Position numbers and translations under genes: made by a program. A stretch of DNA of 64,000 bases. It comes from Flammeovirga pacifica. Lineage in GTDB: Bacteria; Bacteroidota; Bacteroidia; Cytophagales; Flammeovirgaceae. The stretch is taken from contig NZ_JRYR02000001.1 of the NCBI RefSeq assembly GCF_000807855.2, positions 1,791,881 through 1,855,880 on the forward strand, in the 5' to 3' direction. Below, piece by piece: positions 28,028 to 36,382 of the stretch. A model generated the notes under the pieces. That model saw nothing but the letters and a program-made list of their open reading frames with translations, ran no database searches and was not told the DNA's origin. The first letter of the stretch is position 1; every line of letters begins with the position of its first letter.

Positions 28028-28876
28028 TTAATGATTTAAGAAATCCATCAAATATCCTCTATATTGATAATAATCAGGATGTTCTAAAATATCTACACGG
28101 TTTCTTGGTCGCTCAAATGGAATTTTCAGTTCATCTCCAATTTTAGCAAAAGGACCACTGGTCATCATGATCACCCTGTCTGCTAAAAAGATAGATTCAT
28201 CTACATCGTGTGTAATCATAATAGCTGTGATTTTTTCTTTTTGCCATACTTCTAATAGTACATCTTGCAACTCCCCTCTTGTCAGAGAATCTAGCATACC
28301 GAAAGGTTCATCCAATAGAAGTACTTTTGGTTTTAAAGCAAACGCTCTTGCTATACCCACTCTTTGCTGCATACCTTGTGATAATTCTGAAGCCCTTTTA
28401 TGGAAATCATTTCCCAAGCCCACTTTATCCAAGTAATATTTACAGATATCTTGTTTTTGCTTTTTAGTAGCATGAGGAAATACTTGCTTTACCCCTATCA
28501 TTACATTTTGTAAAGCGGTCATCCACGGGAACAAACTTGGAGACTGAAATACAACAGCTCTGTCTGGCCCTGCCTCTCTCACTTCTTCCCCATCTACAAA
28601 AACATGACCTTTACTGATGTCATTTAAACCCGCAATCATTGTAAGTAACGTGGATTTACCACAACCTGAATGACCAATTACAGAGATAAATTCTCCTTTT
28701 TTCACAGTCAATTGAAGGTCTGATAATACGGTATAATCTCCTTTTGGCGTTGGATAGATCTTAGCAATATCCTTACACACCAACATATCCGGTCTGGTGT
28801 CTTCTACAATTTCCTTTTGAGGATTGATGATGCTTTTAGTTGTCCCTACAATAGGGTTTATATTATATTGATTCAT
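28028..28876 (-). CDS. Nitrate/sulfonate-type ABC transporter ATPase (NrtD-like)
   Basis: The 282-residue ATPase has Walker A GHSGCGKST, the Q-loop region FQSPSLFPWMTALQNVMIGV, the ABC signature LSQGMQQRVGIARAFA and Walker B KVLLLDEPFGMLDSLTR. The LFPW and TRGELQ motifs and the AVVFQSPSLFPW segment place it in the nitrate/sulfonate/taurine importer group. It energises the permease encoded two genes upstream and works with the neighbouring ATPase as a heterodimer. It is the last transporter gene of the operon. Substrate assignment rests on the operon. Confidence 0.88.
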   Translation of the reverse strand: MNQYNINPIVGTTKSIINPQKEIVEDTRPDMLVCKDIAKIYPTPKGDYTVLSDLQLTVKKGEFISVIGHSGCGKSTLLTMIAGLNDISKGHVFVDGEEVREAGPDRAVVFQSPSLFPWMTALQNVMIGVKQVFPHATKKQKQDICKYYLDKVGLGNDFHKRASELSQGMQQRVGIARAFALKPKVLLLDEPFGMLDSLTRGELQDVLLEVWQKEKITAIMITHDVDESIFLADRVIMMTSGPFAKIGDELKIPFERPRNRVDILEHPDYYQYRGYLMDFLNH

Positions 28877-28943
28877 AATTGATGACGTTTTTGATAATTG
28901 TGTAGCCTAGAAATAACATTTGATAGAACCTCTTAATGGATCT

Positions 28944-29828
28944 TTAAAAGAACTTTTGTTTTTCACTTTTCTTTCTGATACCCCACTTAATTCTCCCCGG
29001 CATCACCGGTTTTAAATCAGGCAATTCATATTGATTACTTTCTTCCGATTTTCTTGATAATCCAACCTCAATTAAGTATTCCAGCACTTCATTTCTTAAG
29101 TGCTTGTATTCATCCAGTTTATTGATTTCGGCAATCACTCTTGGTCGTGGTAAATTGACTTTAAAATCTGGCCCCAAAGAAGCTTGAGGTCCTGGGTTTA
29201 AAGGAATTATCCTATCCGCCATGACAACCCCCTCATCTACATCATTGGTAATCAACAAACAAGTCTTTTTATCTTCACTCCATATATTAACAATTTCTTC
29301 CTGAAGTGTACCTCTAGTCAAGGCATCTAAAGCAGACAAAGGCTCGTCCATTAATAACATTTTCGGACTCATGGCTAAAGCTCTTGCTACTGAAACTCTC
29401 TGTCTCATTCCACCAGATAATTCTGCTGGTTTCTTATCAATGGCATGAGTTAAATGAACCATTTCGACGTACTTCTCTATTAAAGTATCTTTTTCTTCTT
29501 TTGATTTTGATGGATATACTTCATCAACTGCCAACTTCACATTTTGACGAACCGTTAACCAAGGAAGCAAAGAATAATTCTGAAAAACTACTCCTCTATC
29601 TGGTCCTGGTCCGGTGATAGGTTTCCCTTGTAAAAGCACTTCGCCCTCATCAGGAAACTCTAATCCGTTGATCAAATTGATTAAGGTTGTTTTACCACTT
29701 CCAGTAAATCCTACAATAGCAACAAACTCCCCTTCCTCAATCGATAAATTTATATTACTAAGTACCTCCACTTTATCTTTCCCAGATCCGAAGGACTTAC
29801 TTACATTCTTTAATTCTAAATAGGCCAT
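28944..29828 (-). CDS. Nitrate/sulfonate-type ABC transporter ATPase (NrtC-like)
   Basis: The 294-residue ATPase has Walker [10 protein letters not shown], the region [20 protein letters not shown], the signature [16 protein letters not shown] and Walker [18 protein letters not shown]. It matches the ATPase domain of cyanobacterial NrtC but lacks the fused NrtA-like C-terminal sensor domain; instead it ends in a basic tail of about 45 residues. It pairs with the downstream ATPase gene. The loss of the NrtC regulatory domain means that control by nitrate, if any, must lie elsewhere. Confidence 0.87.
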   Translation of the reverse strand: MAYLELKNVSKSFGSGKDKVEVLSNINLSIEEGEFVAIVGFTGSGKTTLINLINGLEFPDEGEVLLQGKPITGPGPDRGVVFQNYSLLPWLTVRQNVKLAVDEVYPSKSKEEKDTLIEKYVEMVHLTHAIDKKPAELSGGMRQRVSVARALAMSPKMLLMDEPLSALDALTRGTLQEEIVNIWSEDKKTCLLITNDVDEGVVMADRIIPLNPGPQASLGPDFKVNLPRPRVIAEINKLDEYKHLRNEVLEYLIEVGLSRKSEESNQYELPDLKPVMPGRIKWGIRKKSEKQKFF

Positions 29829-29888
29829 ATTAATACTCTTTTTGGTTAAATCACTTGATCATTCCTAGACGAAATCTTGCTTACATTC

Positions 29889-30980
29889 CTAAGCCACTTC
29901 TTTGTTAAATGACATCATTTTTTGAATAACCATCATGATTCTATCCAGACCAAATCCAATCATACCAATCACAAACATGGCTACGATAATTTTAGCATTA
30001 GAATCGTTGGCTCCATTTTGAAATTCCTCCCATACAAATGATCCTAAACCTGGTGATTGTGCCAATAATTCAATCGCAATTAATACCATCCAAGCCACTG
30101 ATAATGTAATCCTTAAACCCGTGAAAATCATAGGTAAAGAAGATGGTAAAACTACTTTAAAGATATTCTGACCTATACTTAATTTTAATACTTTGGCTAC
30201 ATTCACAAAGTCTTTATCCACCGTAGAAACTCCCATTGAAGTATTCACCAACGTAGCCCACATCGAACATAACCCAACAGAAATAAATGAAATCATAAAC
30301 GATTTATCCATGTCTGAATCCGACATCAGAGTTTTCACAATCATGAATACAAGCAATAACCAAACTACCGGAGAAACAGGTTTTAATATTTGTATAAGCC
30401 AGTTCATTGATGTTCTTAAAGTAGAAGACAATCCAATAATAATTCCGATAGGAATAGCTATAAATGCCGCCAATAAAAAACCTGCAAATACCGTTTTTAA
30501 ACTTGTTCCAATTTGATCCACAAAAGACGGACGTCCTGTGTAAGTTATCGCTGCTTTTCCTTGTTCTGCTCTCTTCGCATTGGTCTTTTCTACTTTCTTA
30601 GCAAAAGCCTCTTTTTTACCAGATATAATCTTATGATCTGCTAATAACGATAAATAAGCCTCCCATACTTTTGCTGGTGATGGTAAGGTATTGGGCTGAC
30701 AGCCAACTTCACCAGAATAAATACAATTTTGTACTTCTAATGCAGCCGCTTCACCTCTTTCTGCTCTTGCTTTTTCTATTTTTGATGTTGCCTCCTTATT
30801 GTAAAGGTAAGTAGCTCCTGTATGCCATACTAAAACAAATAATAGAATAGATAGCAAAGGAAATATATAAGATTTCAATAATATATTGATGTTCTTCTTG
30901 GTTTCTTCGCCTTTAAAAATATTCACCCAAGGCGATAAAAAAGACTGAATACCTGTTAGTTGTAAAATTTTATCTTTCAT
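29889..30980 (-). CDS. ABC transporter permease (NrtB-like) with an inserted hydrophilic region
   Basis: The 363-residue inner-membrane permease has a first membrane helix at about 34-60. A charged insertion of about 100 residues follows (Lys, Glu, Ala-rich, with KAEKARAERGEA-like repeats and one CQPNTLPSPAKVW segment). A standard importer core comes next, with five membrane helices. The EAA loop is VDKDFVNVAKVLKLSIGQNIFKVVLPSSLP, which contacts the ATPases. The PS-P-x-x-VW segment before the core is seen in NrtB. The insertion is larger than in cyanobacterial NrtB and contains two Cys (CIYSGEVGC), possibly a disulfide loop outside the membrane. Confidence 0.85.
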   Translation of the reverse strand: MKDKILQLTGIQSFLSPWVNIFKGEETKKNINILLKSYIFPLLSILLFVLVWHTGATYLYNKEATSKIEKARAERGEAAALEVQNCIYSGEVGCQPNTLPSPAKVWEAYLSLLADHKIISGKKEAFAKKVEKTNAKRAEQGKAAITYTGRPSFVDQIGTSLKTVFAGFLLAAFIAIPIGIIIGLSSTLRTSMNWLIQILKPVSPVVWLLLVFMIVKTLMSDSDMDKSFMISFISVGLCSMWATLVNTSMGVSTVDKDFVNVAKVLKLSIGQNIFKVVLPSSLPMIFTGLRITLSVAWMVLIAIELLAQSPGLGSFVWEEFQNGANDSNAKIIVAMFVIGMIGFGLDRIMMVIQKMMSFNKEVA

Positions 30981-31046
30981 GATTGTTGATTGTTCTCTGT
31001 TTGAGTAATTGATGTTTTTGAATAAATCTAATCGTGTTTTTAAGTG

Positions 31047-31077
31047 GGCATTAGATGGAAGTTATCCTTCTAATGCC
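31047..31077 (-). other. Hairpin between the binding-protein and permease genes
   Basis: GGCATTAGA (31047-31055) pairs with TCTAATGCC (31069-31077), extended by a short inner stem. It has no T run on the minus strand, so it is unlikely to terminate. Such hairpins often sit after the abundant binding-protein gene and protect its mRNA end from exonucleases. Confidence 0.5.
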
Positions 31078-31115
31078 TTTACTTTCTAGCTTAAAAAATG
31101 ATGGGGAGTAAAAGA

Positions 31116-32519
31116 CTACATTGCAGCATCTTTGTTACCAATTTTAAAACTGTTGATGTATCTAATAGGATCTTTACCATCGTATGATACTCCATCAATA
31201 AAGTCTTTGGTAGGCGCTTTATAACCATCTGTTGAAGGAATATCTGATGCTGAAAGATGTCCCTCTTCTACCAATAGTTTAGCTGCTTGAGACCAAATAT
31301 CAGGACGGTAAATCTTTTTGATCGTCTCATCGTACCAACCTTTTGATTTTGCCGTAGGAATTTGTCCCCATCTTCTCATCTGAGTTAAGAACCACACACC
31401 ATCAGAATAGAAAGGATACGTTGCATGATGACGGAAGAATACGTTAAAGTCAGGCATAGAACGTTTGTCGCCTTTTTCGAATTCAAAAGTACCTGTCATC
31501 GAATTTGCAATCACTACAGAATCAGCTCCAACATACTCAGGCATAGATAAAATACCTACTGCTTTAGCTCTGTTCCCTGGCTCATCTAACCATTTACCTG
31601 CACGAATTAATGCTTTAGTTACAGCAACAGAAGTGTTAGGATATTTCTCTGTAAATTCTTTAGTCATCACGAATACTTTTTCTGGGTTATTTTTCCAGAT
31701 ATCGTAGTTTGTCGTTACAGGTACACCAATCCCTTTAAATACAGCTTGTTGGTTCCAAGGTTCACCTACACAATAACCAAAAATTGTCCCTGCCTCTAAA
31801 GTAGCTGGCATCTGAGGTGGAGGAGTTACCGATAATAAAACATCAGCATCTACCTGACCTTGAATATTCTGCTTAGTATAAAAACCTGGATTTACACCAG
31901 CTGCAGCCAACCAATAACGAATTTCATAGTTGTGTGTCGAAACAGGGAAAACCATTCCCATTTTGAAAGCTTTACCTTCATTCTTGTATTCTTTAATAAC
32001 AGGAACTAAAGCATCTGCTTTGATAGGGTGAATTGGCTTACCTTCTGCATCTTTTGGAACATTTGGTTTCATCTTAGACCAAACATCGTTCGATACAGTA
32101 ATACCATTTCCGTTTAAGTCCATAGAAAATGAGGTAACCAATTCAGCTTGACGACCAAACCCAGCTCCAGCTGCAATAGGTTGTCCTGCTAACATATGAG
32201 AACCATCTAACTGACCATCAATTACACGGTCTAAAATGTTTTTCCAGTTCGACTGCGCTTCAATGGTAACAAATAATCCTTCATCCTCGAAATAACCTAA
32301 TTCCTTCGCAATGGCTAACGGAGCCATATCAGTTAATTTAATGAAACCGAAAGTTAATTGTGGCTTTTCAATATCCAATTGATTTGTTGATGAAGTTTCT
32401 TCAGTCATATCAGTCTGTGTTTCTGATGATGTTTTTGAAGATCCACAACTATACATCAGACCTGATAATGTTAAACCTATTATCGCTTTAGCGATAGTAT
32501 TAAATGATATTTTTTTCAT
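31116..32519 (-). CDS. Nitrate/bicarbonate-type substrate-binding lipoprotein (NrtA/CmpA family)
   Basis: The 467-residue protein has a lipoprotein signal peptide with lipobox LMYSC (Cys about 25) and then a long substrate-binding fold. NrtA/CmpA landmarks follow: ITF-type start [29 protein letters not shown], the [23 protein letters not shown] segment, [21 protein letters not shown] and the later [13 protein letters not shown]. Family members bind nitrate, nitrite, bicarbonate or related oxyanions and deliver them to NrtB. It is the second gene of the operon, after the porin, and precedes the permease. The anion cannot be fixed from sequence alone, but nitrate/nitrite is the most likely. Confidence 0.88.
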   Translation of the reverse strand: MKKISFNTIAKAIIGLTLSGLMYSCGSSKTSSETQTDMTEETSSTNQLDIEKPQLTFGFIKLTDMAPLAIAKELGYFEDEGLFVTIEAQSNWKNILDRVIDGQLDGSHMLAGQPIAAGAGFGRQAELVTSFSMDLNGNGITVSNDVWSKMKPNVPKDAEGKPIHPIKADALVPVIKEYKNEGKAFKMGMVFPVSTHNYEIRYWLAAAGVNPGFYTKQNIQGQVDADVLLSVTPPPQMPATLEAGTIFGYCVGEPWNQQAVFKGIGVPVTTNYDIWKNNPEKVFVMTKEFTEKYPNTSVAVTKALIRAGKWLDEPGNRAKAVGILSMPEYVGADSVVIANSMTGTFEFEKGDKRSMPDFNVFFRHHATYPFYSDGVWFLTQMRRWGQIPTAKSKGWYDETIKKIYRPDIWSQAAKLLVEEGHLSASDIPSTDGYKAPTKDFIDGVSYDGKDPIRYINSFKIGNKDAAM

Positions 32520-32562
32520 GAGTAATATTGTTTTTGATATAAAAAATAGGTGAAGAAATTGA

Positions 32563-33876
32563 TTATTTTGCTTCTGCCTGTTTTACTTTTGATGTAAATA
32601 AAGTAGGCTTGAATGTGAGCATAACGAAAGCCCAATTATTAATCATTCCAGAATTTCCTCCTTTTAAAACTTCCATTGATTCTGTAGCAAACATTTGAGA
32701 GTATCCCACTACTAGCGATGCATCTTTACCTAATGCTCTAGCATAAATCAAATCGATTTCTGTACCTAAGTTGGAAGACACTTTCTCAAACTGACCATCT
32801 GTAGCGGTAGTGTTGTACATGTCTACAGCAGAAAAGAATTGATGAACCTGTGCTTTGAATTTCCCTTTCCCTACTTTGAAAGCAGTATTTAAATAGATGT
32901 CTTGAAGACCTACATTGTTTCCTTTCTTATCGTTATGAGCATTACCTACATAGAAGTAATCCATGAAACCGTTAAACTTGTGGTTAGTACCATAAGCAGG
33001 AGTAAAGTTTTTGATCTCACCTGAATCAGGATCTCCACCAGATAAAGTTTGGTAACCTAAAGTGATTGGAGTAAGCTTTGTCTTTAAAGTCAGATTTAAA
33101 TCTAATAAGTATGCATTGATCGAAGCGGTAGCCATTTTACCTGTTTGGTAGTAACCTTCTCCGGCCACTGTTAAGTTTCCGAAAGTTTTAGCGCCTACTA
33201 AACCTAAAGTTTGTCTGTTAGAAACACTATCTGATGTTGCTCCATACTGAAATCCATCATTGAATACTAAAGCAGAAAGTTTACCTGATTCCCAAGTCTT
33301 GTTTGCCCAGATATACTGCATTGTCTTGTAGTTATTCACACCAGTATAGTCGTTTCCTACCAACATTCCTGGCTCAAAACCTACTTGGTTAAATGCTAAA
33401 CCTAAGTGTACTTTTAACTTTGATTCTTTATTATTATATACAAACAAAGCAGCATCATGTCTCCTACCTTGTTGCGCCCATTCTAGCCCACCTAAAAATC
33501 TTTGATTGTCATAAGAGAGAATTTGACGTCCTACTTTTAAGCCAAATTTGCTGTTGAAGTTGTATTGTGCCCAAGCTTCTGAGATATTCGAAAGTGAATT
33601 TGGATCTGTTTTATAAATTTGGTTTGTCGAACCCCAAACTCTAACATCTTGTAAAGAAAGTCTCATAATGATCTTTTCCGACTTGTAATCCAAGTTTAAT
33701 CTTGAACGCTGTTCTGTAAAGAATGCTGGCTCTTGAGAATCAGTTCTCAATTTTTTAAAACCATTTCTTAATTCAGACCTAGGACGAATCTCTGCTGATA
33801 GTTTAAACTCTTGAGCTGATACTTCTGATACAGCTCCACATAATAGCAACACAATAGCGTAAATTAATTTTTTCAT
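32563..33876 (-). CDS. Alginate-export-family outer-membrane beta-barrel (porin)
   Basis: The 437-residue protein has a signal peptide (about 22 residues, SEVSAQ) and a sequence of alternating polar/hydrophobic strands ending in an aromatic residue-rich C-terminus ([19 protein letters not shown]). The N-terminal [13 protein letters not shown] and the later [31 protein letters not shown] match the alginate-export (AlgE-like, Phe-Arg-x-Arg) porin family. Placed 43 bases before the binding-lipoprotein gene, it is likely the outer-membrane pore that lets the anion reach the ABC importer, not an alginate exporter. No alginate genes are near. This pairing of porin and NrtABCD is the notable part. 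Confidence 0.8.
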   Translation of the reverse strand: MKKLIYAIVLLLCGAVSEVSAQEFKLSAEIRPRSELRNGFKKLRTDSQEPAFFTEQRSRLNLDYKSEKIIMRLSLQDVRVWGSTNQIYKTDPNSLSNISEAWAQYNFNSKFGLKVGRQILSYDNQRFLGGLEWAQQGRRHDAALFVYNNKESKLKVHLGLAFNQVGFEPGMLVGNDYTGVNNYKTMQYIWANKTWESGKLSALVFNDGFQYGATSDSVSNRQTLGLVGAKTFGNLTVAGEGYYQTGKMATASINAYLLDLNLTLKTKLTPITLGYQTLSGGDPDSGEIKNFTPAYGTNHKFNGFMDYFYVGNAHNDKKGNNVGLQDIYLNTAFKVGKGKFKAQVHQFFSAVDMYNTTATDGQFEKVSSNLGTEIDLIYARALGKDASLVVGYSQMFATESMEVLKGGNSGMINNWAFVMLTFKPTLFTSKVKQAEAK

Positions 33877-33918
33877 TTGTTATACGTAGTTAAATAAGTA
33901 TTATTACTTAGTGATACG

Positions 33919-33926
33919 CAAACTTA
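33919..33926 (-). promoter_or_regulatory. Putative proximal -7 box of the porin-nrt operon
   Basis: TAAGTTTG on the minus strand matches TAnnTTTG, 43 bases before the porin start codon. No -33 element lies at the usual distance. Confidence 0.35.
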
Positions 33927-34050
33927 AAGTGATTAATTCAACATATTTAGGGGATATCACAGCCTATAAAATGTTTTTAAAACATACCAAAAGCTGCTTT
34001 TTATCATATTATTTATTGACCACAACTGACTGTCAGACACTTACAAAAGA

Positions 34051-34082
34051 AACTACGTATATTTAAACAAAACTACGTAGTT
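34051..34082 (-). promoter_or_regulatory. TACGTA operator-like repeats overlapping a distal -7 box
   Basis: AACTACGTA occurs at 34051-34059 and again at 34071-34082 as the perfect palindrome AACTACGTAGTT; a third copy on the other strand lies at 33883-33891. A minus-strand TAGTTTTG box at 34068-34075 overlaps the palindrome. Repeats overlapping a promoter suggest an operator. The regulator is unknown. The rest of 33877-34174 shows no coding frame. Confidence 0.4.
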
Positions 34083-34174
34083 ATTTTTTCATTAATTATT
34101 GAATGGAATTTCATCCATAGTTGTAGATTTTCCTCATTATGATCAATTCATTAAAAAAATCAGGGTAAAAAAAA

Positions 34175-34213
34175 ATCACCTGAGAGGAAATATATTTTTT
34201 CAACTCAGGTGAT
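34175..34213 (-). terminator. Terminator of the GH71-like gene
   Basis: ATCACCTGAG (34175-34184) pairs with CTCAGGTGAT (34204-34213) over a 19-base loop. The minus strand continues with a long T run. Confidence 0.75.
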
Positions 34214-34260
34214 CATAATTACTTTACTCTATATAAAAGAACAAGACTTAATGAAGAATA

Positions 34261-36138
34261 TTATATTTCCTCCAATATAAATCCCTCTTCTTTATTTTCT
34301 TTTGGTGACACGAAAAGGTGAACATCTCCATTTGTATTTTGATCTTTTATATAAAGGTTTCTCCATACATTATATTCGACCTCATCAAGAAAGCTTTTAA
34401 TGGCCTTCTGGTATTTATTGTCTATGACTTGTGCCTCACTATAGAATTTATTGCTTTGATAAGCATTCTGTTCAAAGTTAGCACACATCTTTTTATACTT
34501 TTGATAATCCACCTTTGCCCATTTTTCAATATTCTGATCACTCACTAAAAATCTCTTTAAGATCTCTTTCTTTTTATAGGAGAATACCATTTGTGCTAAT
34601 TCCTTATCACATTCTTCATCTAAATTAGTATAGATATACGTTAACCCATCCGTATTCTTAGGAGTAAAACTTATTTCTTTTTTAGTGGTATAAGATATCA
34701 CCGATTTATCATATCTTTTTAGGTCTACACTCACAACTCCCTTAGTCATTGGTAAATGAAAAACGGTAATTCCTTTATTCGCTTTTCCAAGAAATTGACC
34801 ATTACAATACACCTCCCCTTTTTCATTTAAAAAACTGACCACCTCAATACTATCTTCACTCCCTTCAGGAAAAAAGCTATTATCATATTTCACAATTACT
34901 TCTGTCTTTTCATTAAATTTTGAAGGATATGCTTTATACGCTGTAATTATCATTTCTTTTTCTAGAAAACCTCCTTTATTTAACCATAAATTTTTGTAAT
35001 ACTTTAATAATAATGCATAACCATATCCATGATGAATTTCAGGAAATATATGAGTACCATTATTGACCTGATTCCAAGAATCAATTCGAATGAGATCGGC
35101 ATCTAAATTCACCGCTTTCCCCAAAATACTTCTATAACCCTCCGTTAATTTTAAGTTGTGGTTCAATAAATAGATATCTGATAATTTCAATGTTTTTGAT
35201 AATTCACTTCTACCTTTCACTCTTACATCATTCGCTTTTGTAATCATTTGGGTATTAAAATTATCTGATAATGCTGTAAAGACTAACCCTTTATTTTTAT
35301 CCTTACACATCTCCTTTATAAATGCTATTCCTTTAAAATTTAATAGCTCATTCTTTTTTAAACTTATCGCATCAAAATACTTAAATAACTCTTTATGAAA
35401 ATCTATTCTATTTGGAAATTTGGTTTCATATACAAAAGATAATGGGTAACTGACTTTATTATTTACCTTTTGAAATTGATGGTACATCCTCTCTACGATA
35501 CCTTCTTTGGCTTCCAATTCTTTCATCTTTAAGCTCAAAGATTCATCTAAAATACTTTCTGGAGTTGAAGTGAATACAATTATTTCATTTTTTTGATTTC
35601 TCATCCACTTCTCTGAAAAGCTTGTTTTTGAATAAATCATTGACAGTATCTTTCCTACTTTAAAAAGTAGTTCTTCTTCAGAAGTTTCATTAGGGTTTCT
35701 TCTAAAGTTGACTTTTAAAGCAAAAGAAAAATCTAACTTTTTCTCATCTGCAAGGTTTACATATTGGATAATTGTTTTAGTAAGACGATCTAAATAATAT
35801 GTATTGGTATTGATATATAAAGGAAATTCAAACCCATCTATACCTGCAGCTTTAGCCATTTTTATTTCCAACTCTAAAGCTTGTTCCGTCGATAGAGGAT
35901 TGGTCAGAAAAGGTGTTAGAGGTTGATATGTTCTATATTTCCCATACATTTCATTTTCTTGAGCACCCAATAAAAATTCATACTTTAAACCCTTTAAAAA
36001 GCCAATATCCTTACTCATATTAAGACTGGGGTTACAGATAGCGATAACCTTTTTCTCTTTGAAATAATTAGGTGTTTGAGAAAGTGCAGAAGAACTCCAT
36101 AATAATGTAAGGAGTAAAAAATGAGTAGTAATTTTCAT
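34261..36138 (-). CDS. Secreted GH71/GH99-like glycan-active protein
   Basis: The 625-residue protein has a signal peptide (to SALSQ, residue 21) and a (beta/alpha)8-like body. Segments such as AAGIDGFEFPLYINT, GLVFTALSDNFNTQ and IRIDSWNQVNNGTHIFPEIHHGYGY resemble the GH71 (alpha-1,3-glucanase) and GH99/WbsX-like proteins, whose hallmark is S-W-N-E-W-x-E-G-T-x-I-E-P. Here the hallmark is changed (SWNQ, THIFPE), so one catalytic acid may be absent and activity is uncertain. A C-terminal beta section and helical tail follow. The two sulfatase genes upstream on the same strand suggest a role in degrading a sulfated glycan. The family assignment is tentative. Confidence 0.5.
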   Translation of the reverse strand: MKITTHFLLLTLLWSSSALSQTPNYFKEKKVIAICNPSLNMSKDIGFLKGLKYEFLLGAQENEMYGKYRTYQPLTPFLTNPLSTEQALELEIKMAKAAGIDGFEFPLYINTNTYYLDRLTKTIIQYVNLADEKKLDFSFALKVNFRRNPNETSEEELLFKVGKILSMIYSKTSFSEKWMRNQKNEIIVFTSTPESILDESLSLKMKELEAKEGIVERMYHQFQKVNNKVSYPLSFVYETKFPNRIDFHKELFKYFDAISLKKNELLNFKGIAFIKEMCKDKNKGLVFTALSDNFNTQMITKANDVRVKGRSELSKTLKLSDIYLLNHNLKLTEGYRSILGKAVNLDADLIRIDSWNQVNNGTHIFPEIHHGYGYALLLKYYKNLWLNKGGFLEKEMIITAYKAYPSKFNEKTEVIVKYDNSFFPEGSEDSIEVVSFLNEKGEVYCNGQFLGKANKGITVFHLPMTKGVVSVDLKRYDKSVISYTTKKEISFTPKNTDGLTYIYTNLDEECDKELAQMVFSYKKKEILKRFLVSDQNIEKWAKVDYQKYKKMCANFEQNAYQSNKFYSEAQVIDNKYQKAIKSFLDEVEYNVWRNLYIKDQNTNGDVHLFVSPKENKEEGFILEEI

Positions 36139-36328
36139 TTTATACAGTTATGATTCACAATGATTTGCAATTGTGAATTACCTCTATTTTTGCTATTTAA
36201 CTGTATTGAGAAATAAATTTTTTGTCGTTTTATGTTTAAAAAATAAAAGGAATGAATCAATGATGCATTCCTTTACTAACCTTGGATTAAGTTAATATGT
36301 ATTTTTCTTAATAACTTGGATGACATAT

Positions 36329-36362
36329 GAAAAGCCATCTAACAAGGTTGAGATGGCTTTTC
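36329..36362 (-). terminator. Terminator of the CSPSR sulfatase gene
   Basis: A perfect 12-bp stem (36329-36340 with 36351-36362) with a 10-base loop lies just beyond the sulfatase stop codon. Confidence 0.65.
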
Positions 36363-36382
36363 ATTGTATATATATTCTAAAC

